The notes under the pieces were generated by a model that searched no databases, was not told where the DNA came from, and was given only the letters and a program-made list of their open reading frames with translations. A stretch of 64,000 bases of DNA from positions 1 to 64,000 of the forward strand of contig NZ_CANNFF010000012.1 in the NCBI RefSeq assembly GCF_947503855.1, written 5' to 3'. The DNA is from an uncultured Polaribacter sp. GTDB taxonomy: Bacteria > Bacteroidota > Bacteroidia > Flavobacteriales > Flavobacteriaceae. Position numbers and translations under genes: made by a program. Below, piece after piece: positions 1 to 8,364 of this stretch (position 1 is its first letter; each line of letters opens with the position of its first letter).

Positions 1-75
1 AGAAAAAGGCAACTGGATATTAGAGTAATGTTATGAAAGAATTTCATTCTTTTGTTTAAAACTATGGATTTCAAA

Positions 76-459
76 TCAATAGTGGTTTATTTGATAAGAA
101 ATTTTAAAATTACCTGTAATTTGTGAATTCCCGAAGTTGCCCACAAAAAGCGAAAGTGTTTCGCTTGAAGTTAGATCTCCTGTTTTATGGTTAGTAATAG
201 AACGTATTCCAATATCAATAGAATCATTAGAGGATGTTTTAAAACTCCTTTTAATTGCTGATTTTTTTTTAGTTAAACGTTTAGCACCAGTATTGGGTTT
301 AAAAGTCCATTGCGCCAAAACATCTATTTCTTTGCTTGGAAAATCTACTTTTACATTGGGAATCTCTATTTCAATTATTTCGTCCTGAGGAAGATTTTCA
401 GGATCTGAACAGGAAATGAAAAATACCAACAAAATAAGTAATAAATTAAAATTTTTCAT
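76..459 (-). CDS. Hypothetical secreted lipoprotein
   Basis: This is a 127-residue protein. A short basic start and hydrophobic stretch (residues 1-14) lead to a lipobox ending FFISC at Cys17, so it is probably exported and lipid-anchored. The mature part is acidic at first, then Lys-rich (around residues 60-75). The C-terminal half (VGNFGNSQITGNFKISYQI) looks beta-rich. No family is recognised. It is the only gene of the third element inside the window and lies about 200 bases from that element's right end, so it is presumed cargo. The next gene in either direction is unrelated. Confidence 0.6.
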   Translation of the reverse strand: MKNFNLLLILLVFFISCSDPENLPQDEIIEIEIPNVKVDFPSKEIDVLAQWTFKPNTGAKRLTKKKSAIKRSFKTSSNDSIDIGIRSITNHKTGDLTSSETLSLFVGNFGNSQITGNFKISYQINHY

Positions 460-665
460 TAATTTTTTTTAAAATAATTAAATCAAATATAATCTTTTTT
501 CAGTTATTTTTTTTTCTAAAAAACTTTTGGAGCAAACTGTTTTGTTAACAATCAGTCGTGAAGATTTCGAGTACCAAAATCGTTGTTTCATACTTTACTA
601 AAGTAACCAGTAACTTAACTTTTAAGATATAATATAACCACTTTATAATTATCTTTTTATACGTC

Positions 666-688
666 CCGAGCAACCTCTCGAGCAACCC
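666..688. repeat. Integrase arm-type repeat, third element right end
   Basis: Two copies of CGAGCAACC with a 12-bp period lie directly before the att repeat. The same double repeat flanks element 2 at both ends (30347-30369 and 60571-60593, the latter with one mismatch). Presence only at element termini suggests binding sites for the N-terminal arm-binding domain of the tyrosine integrase. The binding role is inferred. Confidence 0.6.
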
Positions 689-758
689 CAAAAACCAAAA
701 AAACCCGTAAATCATTGTTTATAAATGAGTTACGGGGTAATTTTGTGGTACCTCCAGG
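686..758. repeat. att copy A (tRNA-Phe 3' end plus terminator)
   Basis: About 73 bases match 30150-30221 and 60591-60662 almost perfectly. This copy has one extra A in the A-run. It holds the rho-independent terminator hairpin and the last 13 bases of tRNA-Phe (CCTGGAGGTACCA on the minus strand), and identity stops at once after TCCAGG. It is therefore the junction between the third element and element 1. No tRNA 5' half is present here. Confidence 0.85.
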
Positions 759-879
759 AAGAAATTACTTTATTTCATTTAATCTCAAAAACACCTAAAT
801 CATTAAAAATTAATGATATAACATCATTTTTATTATAAAGACATAAAATGAAATAAAGACAAATAAACTACAAATAACT

Positions 880-906
880 AAACTGCGCACACCTTTGAGC
901 ACACCC
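880..906. repeat. Element 1 left integrase arm-type repeat
   Basis: This 27-bp sequence contains GCACACC twice with a 12-bp period. It is identical to 30126-30152 at the other end of element 1. It lies 24 bases before the integrase start, so it could also serve in autoregulation of the integrase. The sequence differs from the GAGCAACC version of element 2 in matching positions. Confidence 0.65.
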
Positions 907-929
907 TTTATGCGCTGTATATTAGCCGT

Positions 930-2219
930 ATGAAGAAAATAATTAAACCACAATTAGGAACTGTAAGGTACAATTTGAAGGAGTCCAAAGAGACATTAAA
1001 ACAAAGTAGAAAAGAAAGTCCAATTTCATTGTGGTTTTCCTATGGGAAACGACAAAGATTAAGATATTCAATTGGAATATCAGGAGGTTATGCAGATTGG
1101 GATTTTGAAAGACAAAGGGTTAGAAGAAATCGAAGTCTTATAATTAATTCAGCAACAGTTAATAGGTACCTTGACAAGTTACAGAATGAACTCATTCGTG
1201 ATCATTCGGAATTAGTATTGGAGGGAAAAGAAGTCAATAATGAAGTTTTAAGATCTATTCTCGATAGGTTGACAAATCGAAATATTGAATCAGAAGTAAA
1301 AGTAATTCAAGATGATTTTTTTGTTTTTGCAGATGAGTTCATCGAGGAGAAGAGGGGTAGTATTGAAAATGTTACTTTACTACTATATAAACAGTCCTTA
1401 AAGAAACTTAAATTGTTTTCAGATTCCACAACATCAATTGATTTCACATCTTTCACAAGACCTATTTTAAACGACTTTAAGAGGTTTTTGGAGGTTGAAC
1501 AAGGGTTTAAATTAAACACCATTTCAAAACATTTCAAATCAATAAAAACAATTGTGTTGGAGGGGAAGAGGAGAGGTTTAATTGGAGATGTAGATTTCAG
1601 GTTGTTTTCAATTCCAACGGAGGAGCCAACAAAGATTTATTTAAGTGAGAATGAAATATGTAAGATGAAGGATTTAGATCTTTCAAATGACAAGACTATG
1701 GAGTTGGCAAGAGATATTTTCTTAGTGGGTTGTTATACTGGACAACGAATTAGTGACTACAATAGATTATCTGGTATTGATATTGTAGAAAAGGATGGGG
1801 TCCATTTTTTTGAAATTCTTCAAAAGAAAAGTGGTGTTAAGGTTAACTGTCCAATCACACAGGAACTAAAAGAAATTATGCACAGATATAATAACCAACC
1901 CCCTCCAAAACTATCAGACCAAAAGATAAACAAGTATCTCAAGTTGATTGGTAGAAGATTAGATATGAATGAAGATGTTTTATGTCATGATACAAAGGGA
2001 GGAGTAAAAAGAACCTATATTCGTCCAAAGTGGGAAATGTTGGAGTCACATACTGCACGTAGAAGTTTCTGTACCAATATGTACTTAAAAGGAATGTCAA
2101 TTCAAGATATCATGCATTTTTCGGGTCATAAAACTGAAAAGGAATTTCTTAAGTATATTAGAATCACATCAGATGAGCGCACCCGACATATACTGAGACA
2201 GGGATTTTTTAATGTGTAA
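930..2219 (+). CDS. Tyrosine recombinase (element 1 integrase)
   Basis: This 429-residue site-specific recombinase of the phage-integrase family should catalyse integration and excision of element 1 at the tRNA-Phe site. The catalytic set is visible: Arg273 in GCYTGQR, His374 and Arg377 in HTARRSF, His400 in FSGHK and the nucleophile Tyr409 in FLKYIR. The N-terminal part (about 1-90) fits an arm-binding domain, followed by a SAM-like core-binding domain. The length is usual for Bacteroidetes integrases. It is clearly homologous to the element 2 integrase (30414-31715), with the closest match in the C-terminal third. It lies about 170 bases from att copy A and 24 bases after the element-specific arm repeat. 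Confidence 0.93.
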   Translation: MKKIIKPQLGTVRYNLKESKETLKQSRKESPISLWFSYGKRQRLRYSIGISGGYADWDFERQRVRRNRSLIINSATVNRYLDKLQNELIRDHSELVLEGKEVNNEVLRSILDRLTNRNIESEVKVIQDDFFVFADEFIEEKRGSIENVTLLLYKQSLKKLKLFSDSTTSIDFTSFTRPILNDFKRFLEVEQGFKLNTISKHFKSIKTIVLEGKRRGLIGDVDFRLFSIPTEEPTKIYLSENEICKMKDLDLSNDKTMELARDIFLVGCYTGQRISDYNRLSGIDIVEKDGVHFFEILQKKSGVKVNCPITQELKEIMHRYNNQPPPKLSDQKINKYLKLIGRRLDMNEDVLCHDTKGGVKRTYIRPKWEMLESHTARRSFCTNMYLKGMSIQDIMHFSGHKTEKEFLKYIRITSDERTRHILRQGFFNV

Positions 2220-2243
2220 ATTATAAAGTTATAAGGTGCTTTA

Positions 2244-2255
2244 GTTACCAGTAAC
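2244..2255. repeat. GTTAC-CA-GTAAC inverted repeat
   Basis: A short palindrome lies between the convergent integrase and membrane-protein genes. Element 2 has a near copy at the same place (31722-31733, central CG). A related direct-repeat form, GTAACCAGTAAC, occurs near the right ends of element 2 (60514-60525) and the third element (603-614). Function unknown. Confidence 0.4.
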
Positions 2256-2256
2256 G

Positions 2257-2790
2257 TTAGTCAACTTCTCTAAAACCTTTAAAAAATCCAATTGTAAAAT
2301 CTACAATCCATTTAATGGATAAAAAACTAAACCACAAAATAGAGATGAAAATGTGCCAAAATACTTTAATGAAATTAACAAAGAGAATGATCAACATGTA
2401 GATCATTTGAAAAGTAGCAGCGTTTTTCCCTCTTACTTGAACACCTCCTAATTTGAAACTGGAGTAATTCGGTTTTAGGATGTTATAAGAACCTCTTTTA
2501 TTTTTGAGGGAGGTACTAATCCCATTTTTTGAAACATTAAAGTTAAAAGGACCACTATTGTATCTTCCAATGAACTGAAAGTTTCCGTTTTGGAAACCCA
2601 TTCTTGCTCCCTTAAATAATCGTTTGTGAAGACGAAGTCCGTGTTTAGTGTTTATAGTAGCGCCAACTCCATCTCCTTTAAATGTTTTCGTTGCAGAAAC
2701 ACCACCAGTTCTTGAAACTCGGACATTTTTTCCTCTGTATTCTATTCTTTTTGAAGGGTTGTCTTTATCTTTTGAATTAGTGCTTGACAT
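2257..2790 (-). CDS. Conserved element membrane protein of unknown function
   Basis: This 177-residue protein has a hydrophilic basic N-terminal part (about 1-120) rich in Lys, Arg and Gly. Two closely spaced hydrophobic segments follow (about residues 128-145 and 147-167), with a short tail ending GFREVD. It is probably an inner membrane protein with a soluble N-terminal domain. It is convergent with the integrase, with the stops 37 bases apart. A truncated, stop-containing homologue sits in the same place next to the element 2 integrase (31738-32001), so it is a backbone gene rather than cargo. I do not recognise a named family. Confidence 0.65.
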   Translation of the reverse strand: MSSTNSKDKDNPSKRIEYRGKNVRVSRTGGVSATKTFKGDGVGATINTKHGLRLHKRLFKGARMGFQNGNFQFIGRYNSGPFNFNVSKNGISTSLKNKRGSYNILKPNYSSFKLGGVQVRGKNAATFQMIYMLIILFVNFIKVFWHIFISILWFSFLSIKWIVDFTIGFFKGFREVD

Positions 2791-2847
2791 GAGTCAAAAT
2801 TAAGAAATTAAAATAAGGAGATTGAGATGTTTGAATTTTGATTTCCC

Positions 2848-2873
2848 CTCCCCCTATTAATCAAAGTTGCAGC
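2848..2873. repeat. 26-bp direct repeat, copy 1
   Basis: A sequence starting CTCCCCCTATTA and ending TGCAGC recurs at 3222-3247 with 24 of 26 bases equal and in the same orientation. Each copy lies upstream of a minus-strand gene start (2790 and 3126). It may be a promoter or regulatory segment, or a trace of a duplication at the cargo edge. Confidence 0.5.
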
Positions 2874-2901
2874 AAAAGTAAATCTATTTGTGACTTAAGT
2901 T

Positions 2902-3126
2902 TTACTTACCATTCTGAATAGGGTCAGTATTTGGCATTAGTTTATTAAGGATGAAATAAACCGGGCAGAATTTTGTCATTGGACTTATAAGTTGAAGTCC
3001 GCCAACTGCTACCGCGATCCACACAAAGTTCAAGTTGGATGTGTATAGCGTTAAGCCTGCACTTATTAAATACAAGACTCCTACAATTGCATCATGTGCT
3101 CTTACTTTAGAAACATTTTTTTCCAT
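2902..3126 (-). CDS. DUF2892 (YgaP-like) small membrane protein
   Basis: This 74-residue protein has two hydrophobic segments (about residues 14-29 and 31-50) and the typical LQLISPMTKFCPVYFILNKL ending of DUF2892 proteins. Members of this family are small inner membrane proteins, often found beside rhodanese or metal/sulfur genes; their role is poorly known. It is the first cargo gene after the element 1 backbone, flanked by the two 26-bp repeats. A strong terminator lies upstream (3175-3207), so it is probably transcribed on its own. Confidence 0.75.
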   Translation of the reverse strand: MEKNVSKVRAHDAIVGVLYLISAGLTLYTSNLNFVWIAVAVGGLQLISPMTKFCPVYFILNKLMPNTDPIQNGK

Positions 3127-3174
3127 ATTGATTTATTTTATTGGTTTAGAGCAAGATAATAATTTTAAAGTAAA

Positions 3175-3207
3175 AAAACCGCTATACTACAATAGTATAA
3201 CGGTTTT
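3175..3207 (-). terminator. Terminator hairpin
   Basis: Inverted AAAACCG...ATACTA / TAGTAT...CGGTTTT surround a 3-base loop, with T runs on both strands. It lies downstream of the minus-strand gene fragments ending at 3258 and upstream of the DUF2892 gene. Confidence 0.75.
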
Positions 3208-3221
3208 ATCATTATAAGTTG

Positions 3222-3247
3222 CTCCCCCTATTATTCAAAGATGCAGC
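3222..3247. repeat. 26-bp direct repeat, copy 2
   Basis: Second copy of the repeat at 2848-2873. It is about 96 bases upstream of the DUF2892 start and also directly beyond the end of the truncated methyltransferase fragment, so it may mark a module junction. Confidence 0.5.
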
Positions 3248-3257
3248 CAAGAATTTC

Positions 3258-3605
3258 TTAATTCACCTTCCTCGCTACATAGAAACCATACCCAAAGTAA
3301 TCCTTAAACCTTTTGTATAGCTCTATTTCATCTTTGTAAGATTGAACAACTTCTTTTGTCTCTTCGTCTTTGGAAAGATCTTTCTTAAGAGTTGCGAGCT
3401 CCTTTTCTAAAGGACTATAGTAATTGCTGAGCCAACTTTCTTCAGATAGAATGAAATGATCAAGGAGTTGGTATCCGGATTTTATAACTATGGGATTGCT
3501 TTTAATGCGCAATTTCAAATGGGGAACAACCTTTGTAAATTTTGAAAACTTTACAGACAGAAGACAAAGTAGGTTTTCACCTTTGGTTTTGCCACCACAC
3601 GACAA
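3258..3605 (-). pseudogene. C-terminal fragment of a SAM-dependent methyltransferase
   Basis: The reading frame gives 115 residues. Only the second half looks like a normal protein: from about residue 40, the pattern VIKSGYQLLDHF, EESWLSNYYSPLEKEL and DYFGYGFYVARK matches the C-terminal end of class I methyltransferases (inferred from pattern memory). The S-adenosylmethionine-binding N-terminal half is missing. The first 30 residues overlap a different truncated gene and are probably read from junction sequence. A recombination scar between this fragment and the AraC/HMA fragment lies at about 3570-3690. Probably non-functional. Confidence 0.55.
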
Positions 3606-3963
3606 TCCAGAATTTCCAGAAATTTATGCGCCTACGGACGGTTTTATTTTTAGTGTAGGAGTAATTATTAAACCTTTTGGTCAAAAAAGATGAAAGGTTT
3701 GCATTGTCCTGATTTTCGATTTTTTTTATGAGCGCAATTTTTATTTCCTCTATCAAAATTTCTGTTTCATCCTTTATGATTTCAAAACCGTGTTTGCTCA
3801 GCACTTTTTCTAATTCTAATGTTTGGATGCCTGTCTTTTTGTTTAGAACAATTTGTCCAAGCTCAACCGTTTTTATGTCACAACCCAATTCTTCCAACTC
3901 CCTTAATACAGTTGATTTGCATCTGTCACATACCATATTCTTTATGTTAAGGGTTTGTTTCAT
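3577..3963 (-). pseudogene. N-terminal fragment of an HMA-containing AraC-type regulator
   Basis: The first 95 or so residues (KNMVCDRCKSTVLRELEELG, then VVLNKK-like, EKVLSKHGFEII, then NLSSFLTKRFN) match the N-terminal heavy-metal-associated-like domain and linker of a Bacteroidetes AraC-family regulator. In the intact family the frame continues into two AraC HTH motifs. Here it runs into unrelated sequence (RRRINFWKFWIVVWW) and stops. A CxxC pair (Cys12, Cys15) is kept. It is the last gene of the copper module, so the module may have lost its own activator. An alternative is that the truncated HMA peptide still binds metal. Confidence 0.6.
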
Positions 3964-4037
3964 AATACTTTTTATAGTGCCTGAAATGGGAAGGGCTATT
4001 AACCAACCAACCAGTATTTCCTTCCCATATCAGGGCA

Positions 4038-4493
4038 TTATTTTAATGTTTCTTTTAGGTTCTTCATATAATCAATAATCAAGGTCTTTTCAGAATTGGA
4101 CAACTTAGCATCCTTGTGAATCAAGGTGTAAGATGCTAGTGGCATCTCATCATCTTTAACCTGACTAATTATTGACTTTAGTTTGCTGTTTTTTCTTCGG
4201 TTGGAATACGCATCCCATTCATTGAAATTCAATTCTTCCTTTCCTTCATTAATGTGGTCTTCTAAAAACCAAGCAACAGGTTGTACCTTATTGTACCAAG
4301 GGTATTCTGTGTTATTACTATGACAATCATAGCAGGACTCTTGTAATAATGCGCTTATGTTTTCTTGGGTGTTGTTTACCAACAAGAAGTCAGTTTTTGG
4401 CACAGTATCACTTTGATTGAGGTCTGTGGGCACAAACTGTATGCCCACAAATCCAACCAATAAAATCAGTGCTATGATTTTTACAATTTTCAT
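4038..4493 (-). CDS. Haem-binding (cytochrome c-like) protein
   Basis: This 151-residue protein has one N-terminal hydrophobic segment (residues 3-18), so it is anchored in or exported across the inner membrane. A CYDCH motif (CxxCH, about residues 54-58) provides covalent haem attachment. The sequence NTEYPWYNKVQPVAWFLEDHI and the conserved methionine in DDEMPLASYTLIH fit the Haem_bd family, in which Met may be the second haem ligand. It follows the DUF3347 gene without a gap and ends the copper operon before the truncated regulator. It may handle electrons or copper redox state in the periplasm (inferred). Confidence 0.82.
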   Translation of the reverse strand: MKIVKIIALILLVGFVGIQFVPTDLNQSDTVPKTDFLLVNNTQENISALLQESCYDCHSNNTEYPWYNKVQPVAWFLEDHINEGKEELNFNEWDAYSNRRKNSKLKSIISQVKDDEMPLASYTLIHKDAKLSNSEKTLIIDYMKNLKETLK

Positions 4494-5108
4494 TTAGTTA
4501 ATTTCTCGCTGTACTTTACCACATTTCAACATCTGGCTTCCATAATATGGATTGCGTATTTCTTCCTTTGTACTCAACCAAGCTGTACCGCCATCATACA
4601 TTGGACAAAATTGCTCGTATAGTTTCACTTGTGTTCCCGTAATAGCTACCATATCAGTAACATCTTTGCTCAAAACTTTAAAATGTTCGCGTTGGTGTTT
4701 AATATCACTTTCACTGATATGTTCTGCGTGCTCGATAGCATCTTCCATAATGTCCTTTAATTCTGATTGCTGAGCATCCGTATATTTTGAAATGTCAAGC
4801 TTTCCTAATGATGTTGCGAGGGTTGCACCCAATTCTTTAGCTTTGGCATTATCATCTGCCACTAAGGCATCCTTTAAGTTGAAATAGTCATTTAATATTG
4901 TTTGGGAATTTCCATCTCCGTTCATTGCCATTTCCTTTTTATCCACATCGTGGTGACCATCGGAATTATCGTGGTTCATTTTTGAATGGTCTTCCTCAGT
5001 AATCATTTCAGAATTGGTACTGTTTTCTGTTTTCGCATCTTTACAAGACATTGCTGATAAGCTTATAAATGCCATTACCATAATTGTTGTTAATCTTACT
5101 TTTTTCAT
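4494..5108 (-). CDS. DUF3347 lipoprotein
   Basis: This 204-residue protein has a signal peptide and a lipobox ending SAMSC at about Cys22, followed by a His/Asp/Met-rich linker (EEDHSKMNHDNSDGHHDVDKKEMAM). From about residue 70 it has the DUF3347 pattern (LKDALVADD, then QREHFKVLS, EQFCPMYDGGTAWLS, NPYYGSQMLKCG). The same domain forms the C-terminal part of the neighbouring CusB-like protein. The Cys/Met-rich positions and context suggest a periplasmic copper-binding accessory protein (inferred). The stop is adjacent to the next start, so it is co-transcribed. Confidence 0.85.
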   Translation of the reverse strand: MKKVRLTTIMVMAFISLSAMSCKDAKTENSTNSEMITEEDHSKMNHDNSDGHHDVDKKEMAMNGDGNSQTILNDYFNLKDALVADDNAKAKELGATLATSLGKLDISKYTDAQQSELKDIMEDAIEHAEHISESDIKHQREHFKVLSKDVTDMVAITGTQVKLYEQFCPMYDGGTAWLSTKEEIRNPYYGSQMLKCGKVQREIN

Positions 5109-5140
5109 TGTTTAAAATTTAATTGTTATTACTTGATTTA

Positions 5141-6913
5141 TTATTCTATTACTTGTTTTACTTCTCCACAGGTTAGCATTGCGCTGCCAAAATATGGATT
5201 GATTACTTTTTCTTCTTTGCTCAACCAATATGCACCATTGTTGTTATCTGCCATAGGGCAAAATTCCACATAAACCTTTTCATTAACACCAAACAATTGA
5301 ACAGCATTGATTAGATGTGATGATAAATATTTAAAATGGTCTCTTTGTGCTTTTATATCGGATGTTTCAGAAATTGAGGTCGCTGAAGGTTTTATTTCCT
5401 TTTCTAATGACATCCAATGATTATGCGCCTTATTGTTTGATAACAATTTCATATCTACTCTGGTTAAATTGTTTAGTAAACTTATTACACTTTCAGAAGC
5501 GCCTTTTGAGTCTTCTTTCACTAAAGCATCTTTTAAATTGATATACGCATTGAAAACAGCTTTTAACTGCTCTTGAAATTTCGCTGATACTTTCAGACGC
5601 TCATTCATAATAGTGTGGTCACTTTCTGTGTTGGGTGAATTGTTATCCATACCTAAATGACCCTCGTGACCTGTCATTACTTTACCACCATCTTTATTCA
5701 TCAAAGACTTTTTGCCTTGTAATTGTGCTGCTGCATCAACCGTAAATGTACCGTTAGTCACTATTTCATTTCCAACAAATAATCCTTCTAAAACTTCATA
5801 TTCATTACCAATTTGATTGCCTAATTTAATTTCACGCATTTCAAAAATAGTTTGGTCTGGATTTGTTTTAAGGTACACCACAGAACGTTCACCTGTCCAT
5901 AACACAGAAGATGAAGGAATTGTTAATACTTCGTCATTTTTAGCTGTACTGTCTTCAATATTTGCGATTACAAACATTCCTGGTTTAAATACATCGTCCT
6001 TATTGTTTAAAACAACACGCAAGGTAACAGTTCTTGTTTTGGTGTTTAAAACTGGGTCAATGAAATCAACTTTACCTTTAAATTCTTTATTAGGATAGGC
6101 ATTGGTTGTTATCATCACTTCCTGTCCTTTTTTAAAGCGGTTAATCTGATTTTCATACACATCAAAATTTCCCCAAACTGTGTTGAGATTGGCAATTTTT
6201 AATATGGGTTGACCTTGTTTAATGTAATCGCCTTGCTCTACTAATTTTTCTGTAACAGTACCCGAAAAGGTTGCATACACAGGAAAGTTTTCTTTCACTT
6301 TTCCTGTTTCTTCAATCTTATTAATTTGATTTTCAGAGAGCTTCCATAATTTCAATTTATTACGGACTGCTTTGTATAAAGCAGGTTGTGATTCTTTTAA
6401 AGATGCTGCTGTAATTAATTCTTGTTGTGCTGCATAGAGTTCTGGCGAATAAATGGTTGCCAATAATTGACCTTTACGAACTTCTTCGCCTGTAAAACTC
6501 ACATTCAAACGTTCAATTCTTCCAGCGAAATAACTTACCTGTACTGCATTTGCTTCTTCGTTTTCAGCAATTTTACCAGATAATTTGATAGTATTGCCTT
6601 CAACATTGCCTTTACCAACAATAGATGTTTGAATATTAGCTAAAGCAATTGCGTTTTCAGTCAATTTGAATTGGTCTGCTAATAAACCATCACTTACACC
6701 ATCAGCAGGAATTAAATCCATACCACAAATAGGGCAATCTCCTGCTTCTGGTTGCATAATCTGTGGATGCATTGAACAGGTCCACATTTGATTGGTTTCT
6801 GTAACTGCATCGTGATTATGGTCTGTTTCTTCTTTTGGTGAGCCACCAAACAGTATCCACCCTAAAAGTAGACCAACAGCTAATATTCCGAGATAAACTA
6901 TATACTTTTTCAT
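5141..6913 (-). CDS. cusB: RND efflux periplasmic adaptor, CusB type, with metal-binding and DUF3347 domains
   Basis: This 590-residue adaptor links the CusA-like pump to the outer membrane channel. In order it has an N-terminal membrane segment (about 4-23), a heavy-metal-binding domain (MWTCSMHPQIMQPEAGDCPICGMDLIP, about 43-69), the membrane-fusion-protein core with lipoyl-like and beta-barrel parts (about 100-400), a His/Met linker, and a C-terminal DUF3347 domain (about 440-590). The DUF3347 tail makes it longer than E. coli CusB and is common in Bacteroidetes. The start overlaps the PepSY gene stop by 4 bases, so translation is coupled. The metal-binding CSMHP/CPICGM motif supports Cu/Ag handling. 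Confidence 0.9.
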   Translation of the reverse strand: MKKYIVYLGILAVGLLLGWILFGGSPKEETDHNHDAVTETNQMWTCSMHPQIMQPEAGDCPICGMDLIPADGVSDGLLADQFKLTENAIALANIQTSIVGKGNVEGNTIKLSGKIAENEEANAVQVSYFAGRIERLNVSFTGEEVRKGQLLATIYSPELYAAQQELITAASLKESQPALYKAVRNKLKLWKLSENQINKIEETGKVKENFPVYATFSGTVTEKLVEQGDYIKQGQPILKIANLNTVWGNFDVYENQINRFKKGQEVMITTNAYPNKEFKGKVDFIDPVLNTKTRTVTLRVVLNNKDDVFKPGMFVIANIEDSTAKNDEVLTIPSSSVLWTGERSVVYLKTNPDQTIFEMREIKLGNQIGNEYEVLEGLFVGNEIVTNGTFTVDAAAQLQGKKSLMNKDGGKVMTGHEGHLGMDNNSPNTESDHTIMNERLKVSAKFQEQLKAVFNAYINLKDALVKEDSKGASESVISLLNNLTRVDMKLLSNNKAHNHWMSLEKEIKPSATSISETSDIKAQRDHFKYLSSHLINAVQLFGVNEKVYVEFCPMADNNNGAYWLSKEEKVINPYFGSAMLTCGEVKQVIE

Positions 6914-7626
6914 TTCTTTATTTTTTTTCGTTTTAATAATTTCCTAATTGAAGGTGACGAGGTGTACCACAACAAAAACCCACTTAAAACGGTTATCAAT
7001 CCTAAAAGTGAAAAGGCTCTCAAAACAATGGTATTAAAATTGTCTCTGCCTTCATAGTCCATGGTATGTGTCATCCATAAAAAATCAAACCAACGCCAAG
7101 AACGATGTCTTACGGTTTGAAATTTTCCGTCGCTTACAGAAACGTATGCTTTTAGTGCTTCATCTGTTTTATATGAGATAACATAAGCAGGTAGTAGTTT
7201 TTCTCGATACTCGTGGTGTTTTCCAGTTTCCGTAATTTGCTCAACAGATTCTACCTCTAAACCACTTTTCATATGGTTTTTGGCAATATAGAGTGCCTCT
7301 TTCTGCGTAATACTATTTTTTGGCATTCCATCTAAAGCATTATACAATTGCTCTTTATTTATCCAATAGTACGGTGCATTATCAATATCTCTTAATTCAA
7401 TAGTCTTTATACCATTTGGAACATCCATTTCTGAAGGACTTATTAAACTATTAAATGCTTTGGGTTGATACTTCAAGTTTTTAAATTGGTCTCCGTGTAT
7501 TTCATCGATGTTCGTCCAACTAAAGTATAAACCACTAATAGTCCAAAACAGGAATTGAATCCCTAAAAAGAGACCCAAATACCTGTGGGTTTTTCTAATT
7601 TTTAACGCAGTATGCCTATTTACCAT
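6910..7626 (-). CDS. PepSY-type membrane protein
   Basis: This 238-residue protein has an N-terminal membrane segment (RYLGLFLGIQFLFWTISGLYFS, about 16-37), a periplasmic middle part and a C-terminal membrane segment (TIVLRAFSLLGLITVLSGFLLW, about 200-222). The LRKTHRYLGLFLG-type opening and the RHRSWRWFDFLWMTHTMDY motif are typical of PepSY-associated membrane proteins in flavobacterial copper operons. Its role is not established; metal or redox support of the efflux system is inferred. It lies between the HMA-MauE gene (7-base gap) and cusB (4-base overlap). Confidence 0.78.
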   Translation of the reverse strand: MVNRHTALKIRKTHRYLGLFLGIQFLFWTISGLYFSWTNIDEIHGDQFKNLKYQPKAFNSLISPSEMDVPNGIKTIELRDIDNAPYYWINKEQLYNALDGMPKNSITQKEALYIAKNHMKSGLEVESVEQITETGKHHEYREKLLPAYVISYKTDEALKAYVSVSDGKFQTVRHRSWRWFDFLWMTHTMDYEGRDNFNTIVLRAFSLLGLITVLSGFLLWYTSSPSIRKLLKRKKIKK

Positions 7627-7632
7627 AACAAT

Positions 7633-8364
7633 TTAATTTATAAGCATTAATGTCGCCATTACAATCATAATAGCATTTTCAATAAAAGTGGCTTCTGTCA
7701 TAGGTAATTTTAAAGCAGTACCTAAACACGCACATCGTATTGATTTTTTGTCCAATAATGTTTTTGTTACTCCAATTGTTGTTATCCCTAATACTATAAG
7801 TGTAATTATTAAAGCTATATTAATTTCAAACCGCAATAAAAACATCAGTCCTAAAGCTGTTTCAATAAATGGATAAACTTTCCCATAAAAAGGAACACGT
7901 TTAGCTAAAGGGTCGTACATACGAAAGGATTCAGGAAAGCCTTTTAAATCTAACATCTTGAAAAAACTAAACACGATGTAAAATAACCCCATAAAGTCGA
8001 GCATAAAAGCGCTCCAAGTCCAATTTTTATAATGTAATAATACACTTGCAGTTGCTATATAAAAAATGATAAGCAATAAAGGTTTTAGCTGTTGTAATTT
8101 ACTTTTTTCTTCTTCCATAGGCATTGCCGACATACTTGAAGATGCAAACACATTCTTCTCTTTCTTTTCAGATAAAGTATACTTTTCTGGTAATGCTTTT
8201 TGTAGTATATCAGTTGAAATATGTTTATTCATTTTCACTTCTGCCTCACCTTTTTCAAGATTAACAGACACCTCTGATACGTGGTCTATTTTACTTAAAT
8301 ATTTCTCGACGGAAGCCTTACAGTTATTGCAAGTCATTCCCGCAATCTTATATGTGTGTTTCAT
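7633..8364 (-). CDS. HMA domain fused to a MauE-like membrane protein
   Basis: In this 243-residue protein, residues 1-68 form a heavy-metal-associated domain with the metal-binding GMTCNNC motif. After a Ser/Met/Glu linker come four hydrophobic helices of the MauE/DoxX type (about 95-243), with a CACLG motif near the last loop. The fold suggests capture of a thiophilic metal on the cytoplasmic side and a membrane redox or disulfide function; this is inferred from MauE relatives. The start overlaps the CusC-like stop by one base (TAATG), showing tight operon organisation. Confidence 0.82.
   Translation of the reverse strand: MKHTYKIAGMTCNNCKASVEKYLSKIDHVSEVSVNLEKGEAEVKMNKHISTDILQKALPEKYTLSEKKEKNVFASSSMSAMPMEEEKSKLQQLKPLLLIIFYIATASVLLHYKNWTWSAFMLDFMGLFYIVFSFFKMLDLKGFPESFRMYDPLAKRVPFYGKVYPFIETALGLMFLLRFEINIALIITLIVLGITTIGVTKTLLDKKSIRCACLGTALKLPMTEATFIENAIMIVMATLMLIN

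Larger units (their letters stand above)
1..758. mobile_element. Right end of a third tRNA-Phe-integrated element (left part outside window)
   Basis: The stretch before the first att copy is related to the right end of element 2. Bases 599-689 resemble 60511-60594: both have a GTAACCAGTAAC motif, then ATAACCA, then AATTATCTTTTT, then the GAGCAACC double repeat, then the tRNA terminator and 3' end. This implies that another element of the same family, with element-2-type arm sites, ends here. Only its last 758 bases are in the window, with one lipoprotein gene. Bases 1-75 and 460-600 hold no recognisable gene. Confidence 0.7.

Noticed and set aside
686..758. A partial tRNA gene at att copies A and B
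   Set aside because: Only 13 bases of the tRNA 3' end are present there; no D-arm, anticodon or T-arm is present, so neither is a tRNA gene.
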